Below, in pieces: positions 59,615 to 64,000 of a DNA stretch of 64,000 bases; within the stretch, counting starts at the first letter, position 1, and each line of letters opens with the position of its first letter. Origin of the DNA: Azospirillum oryzae. Its GTDB lineage: Bacteria; Pseudomonadota; Alphaproteobacteria; Azospirillales; Azospirillaceae. Location of the stretch: positions 504,501 through 568,500 of the forward strand of contig NZ_FXAK01000005.1 in NCBI RefSeq assembly GCF_900177515.1, given 5' to 3'. The position numbers and the translations under genes are program-made. The notes beneath the pieces are model-generated. The model made no database searches. It was given only the letters and a program-made list of their open reading frames with translations, and had not been told where the DNA came from.

Positions 59615-60784
59615 ATGTTCACCGCCAGGATCCTGCTGCTCGGCTCTGGGGAGTTGGGCAAGGAGTTCGTCATCGCGGCCAAGCGGCTGGGATGCGAGGT
59701 CGTCGCCTGCGACAGCTACGCCAACGCCCCGGCGATGCAGGTCGCCGATAAGGCGGAGGTGTTCTCCATGCTGGACGCCGACGCCCTGCGCGCCGCCATC
59801 GCCAAGCACCGTCCGGACTTCATCGTGCCGGAGGTGGAGGCGATCCGCACCGAGGTGCTGCACGAGTTCGAGGATGCCGGCACCACGGTCGTCCCGTCGG
59901 CCCGCGCCGCCACCATGACGATGAACCGCGACCGCATCCGCGAGGTCGCCGCGACCGAACTCGGCCTGCGCACCTCGCGCTACCGCTATGCCGAGAGCCT
60001 GGAGGAGGTGCGCGCCGGGGCGGAGCACACCGGTTTCCCCTGCGTCGTCAAGCCGGTGATGTCGTCGTCCGGCAAGGGGCAGAGCACGGTGCAGGATGCC
60101 GCCGGGCTGGAGGCCGCCTGGGACTATGCGGTGGCGAACATGCGCGGCGACCGCCGCAAGGTGATCGTCGAGGAATTCGTCCCCTTCGAATACGAGATCA
60201 CCCTGCTGACCGTCCGCACCCGTGACGGCATTCTCTATTGCGAGCCGATCGGCCACCGGCAGGAGCGCGGCGACTATCAGGAATCCTGGCAGCCGGTCGC
60301 CATGCCACAGGCGATGCTGGACGACGCCAAGGCGATGGCGGCGCGCGTCGTCGACAATCTCGGCGGCTACGGCATTTTCGGCGTCGAGTTCTTCGTGACC
60401 GCCGACGAGGTCATCTTCTCCGAGCTGTCGCCGCGCCCGCATGACACCGGCATGGTCACCCTGCTGTCGCAGAACCTGTCGGAGTTCGAACTGCATGCCC
60501 GCGCCATCCTGGGCCTGCCGATCCCCAACATCGTCTGCCGTGCCCCGTCGGCGTCGGCGGTCATCCTGGCCGACCGTGAGGCGGAAAGCTTCCGCATCGA
60601 GGGGCTGGCCGACGCGTTGCGGCTCGGGTCTGCGGAACAGGAGGTCGACGTCCGGCTGTTCGGCAAGCCGACCACCCGCAAGAACCGCCGCATGGGCGTG
60701 GCGCTCGCCACCGGCACCGATACCGACGACGCGCGGGCACGGGCCAAGCAGGCGGCGGACAAGGTGACGATCCGATATCTGTGA
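59615..60784 (+). CDS. purT: Formate-dependent phosphoribosylglycinamide formyltransferase (GAR transformylase 2)
   Basis: The ATG at 59615 follows GGGAG and gives 389 residues, the PurT length; upstream frame is intergenic. The ATP-grasp enzyme has ILLLGSGELGKEFVIAAKRL at the N-terminus, VMSSSGKGQSTV as the glycine-rich ATP loop, the ligand-rich FGVEFFVTADEVIFSELSPRPHDTG, and C-terminal RRMGVALA. It formylates glycinamide ribonucleotide with formate and ATP in purine synthesis, replacing folate-dependent PurN. It stands alone with no purine genes nearby, as is usual for purT. Confidence 0.95.
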   Translation: MFTARILLLGSGELGKEFVIAAKRLGCEVVACDSYANAPAMQVADKAEVFSMLDADALRAAIAKHRPDFIVPEVEAIRTEVLHEFEDAGTTVVPSARAATMTMNRDRIREVAATELGLRTSRYRYAESLEEVRAGAEHTGFPCVVKPVMSSSGKGQSTVQDAAGLEAAWDYAVANMRGDRRKVIVEEFVPFEYEITLLTVRTRDGILYCEPIGHRQERGDYQESWQPVAMPQAMLDDAKAMAARVVDNLGGYGIFGVEFFVTADEVIFSELSPRPHDTGMVTLLSQNLSEFELHARAILGLPIPNIVCRAPSASAVILADREAESFRIEGLADALRLGSAEQEVDVRLFGKPTTRKNRRMGVALATGTDTDDARARAKQAADKVTIRYL

Positions 60785-60797
60785 ATTGTCAGGCGAT

Positions 60798-60824
60798 GCG
60801 GCGGGCAAGGTGGGTGCCCGCCGC
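60798..60824. terminator. Hairpin between convergent purT and RTX gene
   Basis: A perfect 10-bp stem (GCGGCGGGCA, 7-nt loop, complement) lies 13 bp after the purT stop, between convergent genes. No long T-tract is present. Probable terminator for both transcripts. Confidence 0.6.
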
Positions 60825-60839
60825 CCGCCGCGCGTCCGC

Positions 60840-62018
60840 TTACGAGATTGCTGCCAGCGTCCCGGAAATGCCGTCGGGCTCAAGCATCGGGGCCGCCCGT
60901 CCCGTGGTGCTCAGCGGAGCGGTGGAGCGCCCTTCGCGATAGCCGAACGTGACGTAGTGGGTGGCCGCAGCCGCCTCGGTGCTGCCCAAGGCACGCTGCA
61001 CATCGGGATTGCGCGCCAGATAGGCCGCCGCGTTGAAGGTGGTCGTCCGCCCTTCCAGGCGCCCGTTGCTGGCGTAGTGCAACGCCGCGGCAGTCGTGTC
61101 GGTGCCGAACGCCCGGATCAGATCCGGGTTGGCCGCGATGTAGCTCATGGCGTTGAACGTCGTGCTGCGCCCTTCCGAGCGGCCGAAAACGATATAATGC
61201 TCCGTCGCAGCCGCGGTGTTCGTACCGAATGCAGCAGCAAGATCGCGGTTTGCGGCCAGGTAGCTGGCGGCATCAAATGTCGTCGACCGGTTTTCGAGGT
61301 GCCCGGTCTGCACGTAATGGTAGAAGGCAGCCGTGCCGTCGGTTCCGAACGCGGCCGCCAAGTCGCGGTTGGCCGCGAGATAGCTCATCGCGTCGAAGGT
61401 GGTCGCGCTGGAGGCCGAGACCGTGCGGTCGGAAAACCGGATATATTCGACATTCCGAATCAGATCGGACCCATTGAGGCGGTCGATGACTGCGGACTGG
61501 CCGCCGTAGCCCATCAGTTTGTTGGGCGCATAGCTCTGGCTGGAGATGACCGTATCGACGCCGTCACCTCCATCGATCGTATCGACTCCATACCCGCCGT
61601 TGAACAGATCATCACCGCCGCCGCCGCTGATATAATCGTTCCCGTTATATCCATAGAGCCTGTCGGCATAGGACGATCCAAAGATCTGGTCGCTGCCGGA
61701 CAGGATGTTCTGGGTGGTCAGCGCATAAGAAAGGCTGTAGACGCTGGAAAAGCTGATGTTGGCATTGCTGAACGACAACAGCGAACTTCCGCCGGGCAGG
61801 GTTGCCGACACGGAAGTTATCCTTCCGGACACATTGTAATCGGTGATGTTGAACGACCCGGTGACGGTAATGTCCATCACCGGCGCCCCGTTCAGTGTGT
61901 AACGGAACGCTATCTGCGAAGAGCTTTGCGAAAGAAGGGAGTAATTGTCGTAAACGATACCGGCGGTATCTCCAGACCCCGATAAATTGATCGAAACATT
62001 CGCGACGACAGTGGTCAT
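60840..62018 (-). CDS. RTX-type calcium-binding secreted protein with C-terminal 42-residue repeats
   Basis: The start is ATG 62018; the longer frame to 62120 is less protein-like. The 392-residue protein has no Sec signal, a beta-rich N-terminus, then RTX nonapeptide-like repeats at about 105-150 (LYGYNGNDYISGGGGDDLFNG, DTIDGGDGVDT). Four copies of a repeat (TTFDAMSYLAANRDLAAAFG, HYVQTGHLENR and variants) fill about residues 205-375. This matches calcium-binding proteins exported by type I secretion. The DNA is somewhat lower in G+C than the flanks. The secretion apparatus is not in the window. Role (adhesion, matrix or enzyme) unknown. Confidence 0.82.
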   Translation of the reverse strand: MTTVVANVSINLSGSGDTAGIVYDNYSLLSQSSSQIAFRYTLNGAPVMDITVTGSFNITDYNVSGRITSVSATLPGGSSLLSFSNANISFSSVYSLSYALTTQNILSGSDQIFGSSYADRLYGYNGNDYISGGGGDDLFNGGYGVDTIDGGDGVDTVISSQSYAPNKLMGYGGQSAVIDRLNGSDLIRNVEYIRFSDRTVSASSATTFDAMSYLAANRDLAAAFGTDGTAAFYHYVQTGHLENRSTTFDAASYLAANRDLAAAFGTNTAAATEHYIVFGRSEGRSTTFNAMSYIAANPDLIRAFGTDTTAAALHYASNGRLEGRTTTFNAAAYLARNPDVQRALGSTEAAAATHYVTFGYREGRSTAPLSTTGRAAPMLEPDGISGTLAAIS

Positions 62019-62251
62019 TCTGGGGCCTCGAGAAATCCGATGGAAGTATGGCTGAGGGGATGTTCTGCAGCAGCTGATCTCAGGGGCGGCATCGCCGTGC
62101 CCTGCGTCACCATCGCACATCCCATTCTACGGTCGCCTTCAGGCCACCGGTTGGAAGCGGTGACCGTTAGGGCATGCGCAAAAGGGTAAATGCGCAATCT
62201 TAGAATGTCGAGAGTGTCCGAGTGGATTTCGCTTCCGGCGTGTGGATTCGT

Positions 62252-63487
62252 CTACCGCCCCAGCAACCTGTCCACCCGGCGCAGGGCCGGGAACATCACC
62301 GCCCACAGGCCGGCCAGCCCGACGGCGCCGACGCCGCCCAGCACGACCGCCGGAACTGCGCCGACCAGCGCCGCGACGCTGCCTGATTCGAACTCGCCCA
62401 GTTGGTTGGAGGCACCGATGAACAGCGAGGTGACGGCGCCGACCCGGCCGCGCATTTCGTCGGGCGTGGAGAGCTGGACCAGCGTCTGGCGGACGAACAT
62501 GCTGACCTGATCGGTGGCGCCGACCGCCAGCAGGGCGATGAAGGACAGCACAGGATCGGCCGACAGGCCGAAGGCGATGGTGGCGACTCCGAACCCGGCG
62601 ACGGCGACCAGCATCCAGCGCCCGGCATGGCGCTTCACGCCCCAGCGGGTGATGACCATCGCCATGGCGAGCGCCCCCAGCGCCGGGGCGGAGCGCAGCA
62701 GGCCGAGGCCCCACGGTCCGACATGCAGAACGTCGCGCGCATAGATCGGCAGCAGCGCCGTCGCCCCGCCCAGCAGGACCGCGAAGAGGTCGAGCGAGAT
62801 GGCGCCCAGGATCTCCGGCCGGCTGCGGATGAAGGCGGCACCGGCCAGCATGCTCGTCAGGCTCATGGCGCGCTTGGTCATGGTGACGGGGCGCGGCCGG
62901 CAGGCGGCGATCAGCAGGACCGACAGCACCAGCATCGCCGTGCTGACGCCATAGACCGCCGCCGGCCCGGCGATGTAGAGCAGGCCGCCCAGCGCCGGAC
63001 CGGAAATCTGCGCCACCTGCACCCCCGACGACTGCCAGGCGACGGCGTTGGGCAGATCCTCCACCGGCACCGTCGCCGACAGGATCGCCTGGTTGGCCGG
63101 CCCCTCGAAGGATTTGGCGAGGCCGATCAGCGCCACCACGGCGAAGATCGCGTGGGGCGACAGCGCGCCGGCCATGGTCAACAGGAACAGGGCGGCGACC
63201 GCGATCATCTCGATCGACAGGGCGCCGAACAGCACCGTCTTGCGGTCGTTGTTGTCGACGACATGGCCGGCGACCAGCACCAGGGCCAGGGTGGGCAGGA
63301 ACTGGAACAGCCCGACCAGCCCGAGGTCGAGCGGGTCGCCGGTCATGGCATAGACCTGCCAGCCGACCGCCACCACCTGCATCTGGATCGCCAGCATCGA
63401 ACAGACCCGCGCGCTCCAGAACAGTGCGAAGGCGCGGTGACGGAAGGCCGACCGGAAACTATCCCCGGCCGTGGCGGCGCTGGTCAT
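62252..63487 (-). CDS. MFS transporter (EntS/MFS_3 group)
   Basis: A 411-residue membrane protein with about 12 hydrophobic helices, beginning FRSAFRHRAFALFWSARVCS and including the family motif region GHVVDNNDRKTVLF between helices 2 and 3 and QLSTPDEMRGRVGAV in the second half. The group includes enterobactin and other small-molecule exporters. Its start is directly after the thiolase stop (TGA-ATG), so the two genes are co-transcribed. Substrate unknown. Confidence 0.9.
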   Translation of the reverse strand: MTSAATAGDSFRSAFRHRAFALFWSARVCSMLAIQMQVVAVGWQVYAMTGDPLDLGLVGLFQFLPTLALVLVAGHVVDNNDRKTVLFGALSIEMIAVAALFLLTMAGALSPHAIFAVVALIGLAKSFEGPANQAILSATVPVEDLPNAVAWQSSGVQVAQISGPALGGLLYIAGPAAVYGVSTAMLVLSVLLIAACRPRPVTMTKRAMSLTSMLAGAAFIRSRPEILGAISLDLFAVLLGGATALLPIYARDVLHVGPWGLGLLRSAPALGALAMAMVITRWGVKRHAGRWMLVAVAGFGVATIAFGLSADPVLSFIALLAVGATDQVSMFVRQTLVQLSTPDEMRGRVGAVTSLFIGASNQLGEFESGSVAALVGAVPAVVLGGVGAVGLAGLWAVMFPALRRVDRLLGR

Positions 63488-64000
63488 TCAAACTGGCTCC
63501 AGAAGTGTGGCGAGCCCCAGCCCGCCGCCGATGCCGAGCGTCGCGAGGCCCCGGCGGGGCGTGGTGCCCGGGGCCGGGAACAGCAGCTCGGTGAACAGGC
63601 GCGTCACCAGTATGGCTCCGGACGCGCCATAGGGATGGCCTAGCGCCAGCGCTCCGCCGCCGACCGACACGCGCGCCGGGTCGATGCCGAGCGCATCGAG
63701 GCTGGCCAGCACCTGGGCGGCGAAGGCCTCGTTGAACTCGACGAGGTCGATGTCGGCGACGGACAGGCAGGGATTGCGGGCCAGCAGCTTCATCACCGCC
63801 GGGATCGGGCCGGTGCCGAGAAGCTTTGGCTCCACGCCGGCCGACGCGCTGTCCACCACTGCCAGCCCCTGGGTCAGGCCGAGCGCGCGGAACTTCCGCT
63901 CCGACACCACGGCGACCACGGCGGCGCCGTCATTGACCGGGCAGGCGTTGCCGGCGGTCACGGTGCCGTCCGGCCGCAGGATGGGGCGCAGAGCCGCCAA
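63488..64000 (-). CDS. Thiolase family protein, C-terminal part (start outside window)
   Basis: The frame is open from the stop at 63488 to the window edge (170 residues visible); the N-terminal half with the nucleophilic cysteine lies outside. The C-terminal thiolase domain shows NACPVNDGAAVVAV, VEFNEAFAAQVLASLDALG and the catalytic histidine in GGALALGHPYGASGA. The final motif reads ATLGIGGGLGLA where acetyl-CoA acetyltransferases normally have ATLCIGGGQG, so the second active-site cysteine is glycine here. It is probably an acyl-CoA thiolase, but this change may reduce or alter activity. Confidence 0.88.
   Translation of the reverse strand: MAALRPILRPDGTVTAGNACPVNDGAAVVAVVSERKFRALGLTQGLAVVDSASAGVEPKLLGTGPIPAVMKLLARNPCLSVADIDLVEFNEAFAAQVLASLDALGIDPARVSVGGGALALGHPYGASGAILVTRLFTELLFPAPGTTPRRGLATLGIGGGLGLATLLEPV

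Overview
The window is about 68-70% G+C, densely coded and entirely bacterial. Gene content points to a metabolically versatile alphaproteobacterium, most likely Azospirillum or a close Rhodospirillales relative: many amine and amino-acid catabolic operons with their own ABC transporters, soluble poly-HAMP and AHDFNN-type hybrid kinases, a SulP transporter paired with a small XRE regulator, and MsrPQ. No rRNA, tRNA, CRISPR array, complete insertion sequence or prophage is visible. The genus call is inference from gene content and style.

Layout. 1-2111: 3' part of a hybrid histidine kinase. 2.2-6.3 kb: beta-alanine module (malonate-semialdehyde dehydrogenase and beta-alanine:pyruvate aminotransferase) with a divergent LysR regulator. 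6.4-9.4 kb: a second LysR, a DAO-family flavoenzyme and a divergent Lrp/AsnC regulator. 9.4-18.0 kb: a leftward run of GNAT, class III aminotransferase, type II HAD hydrolase and a dipeptide/opine-type ABC transporter. 18.3-20.3 kb: a rightward HAD hydrolase and PuuB-like amine oxidase, ending at a bidirectional terminator. 20.4-26.9 kb: a leftward six-gene operon (ArgE-like amidohydrolase, GhrA-like reductase, DUF861 cupin, aldehyde dehydrogenase, tartrate/D-malate-type dehydrogenase, GabD). Together these suggest import of an amine or amino-acid derivative, deamidation or transamination, aldehyde oxidation and entry into succinate.

27.3-31.9 kb: a lower-G+C block holding a polar amino-acid ABC transporter, a second flavoenzyme closely resembling the one at 8 kb, and an XRE-cupin regulator. 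It is bracketed by two 108-bp direct repeats (100/108 identical) with a palindromic core. 32.5-34.5 kb: a second two-domain GNAT and a DMT-family exporter. 34.5-41.6 kb: a cluster joining ATP-dependent hydantoinase/oxoprolinase subunits (HyuA, HyuB) to the three parts of an opine-oxidase/sarcosine-oxidase-like flavoenzyme. Its divergent promoter region carries a composite motif also present, with identical spacing, upstream of the 28-29 kb transporter, which suggests shared regulation.

41.7-49.6 kb: XRE plus SulP, an AsmA-family protein, a small exported protein, dienelactone hydrolase, MsrQ/MsrP, then a roughly 0.8-kb stretch without a confident gene. 49.6-59.0 kb: a signalling operon with a 1,967-residue soluble hybrid kinase carrying nine nearly identical 92-residue HAMP units, a REC-PAS-kinase-REC protein, a small winged-helix-like protein and two small membrane proteins. 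59.0-64.0 kb: a lipoprotein, PurT, an RTX-type secreted protein, an MFS exporter and a thiolase cut by the window edge. Family assignments come from reading motifs; no database search was run.
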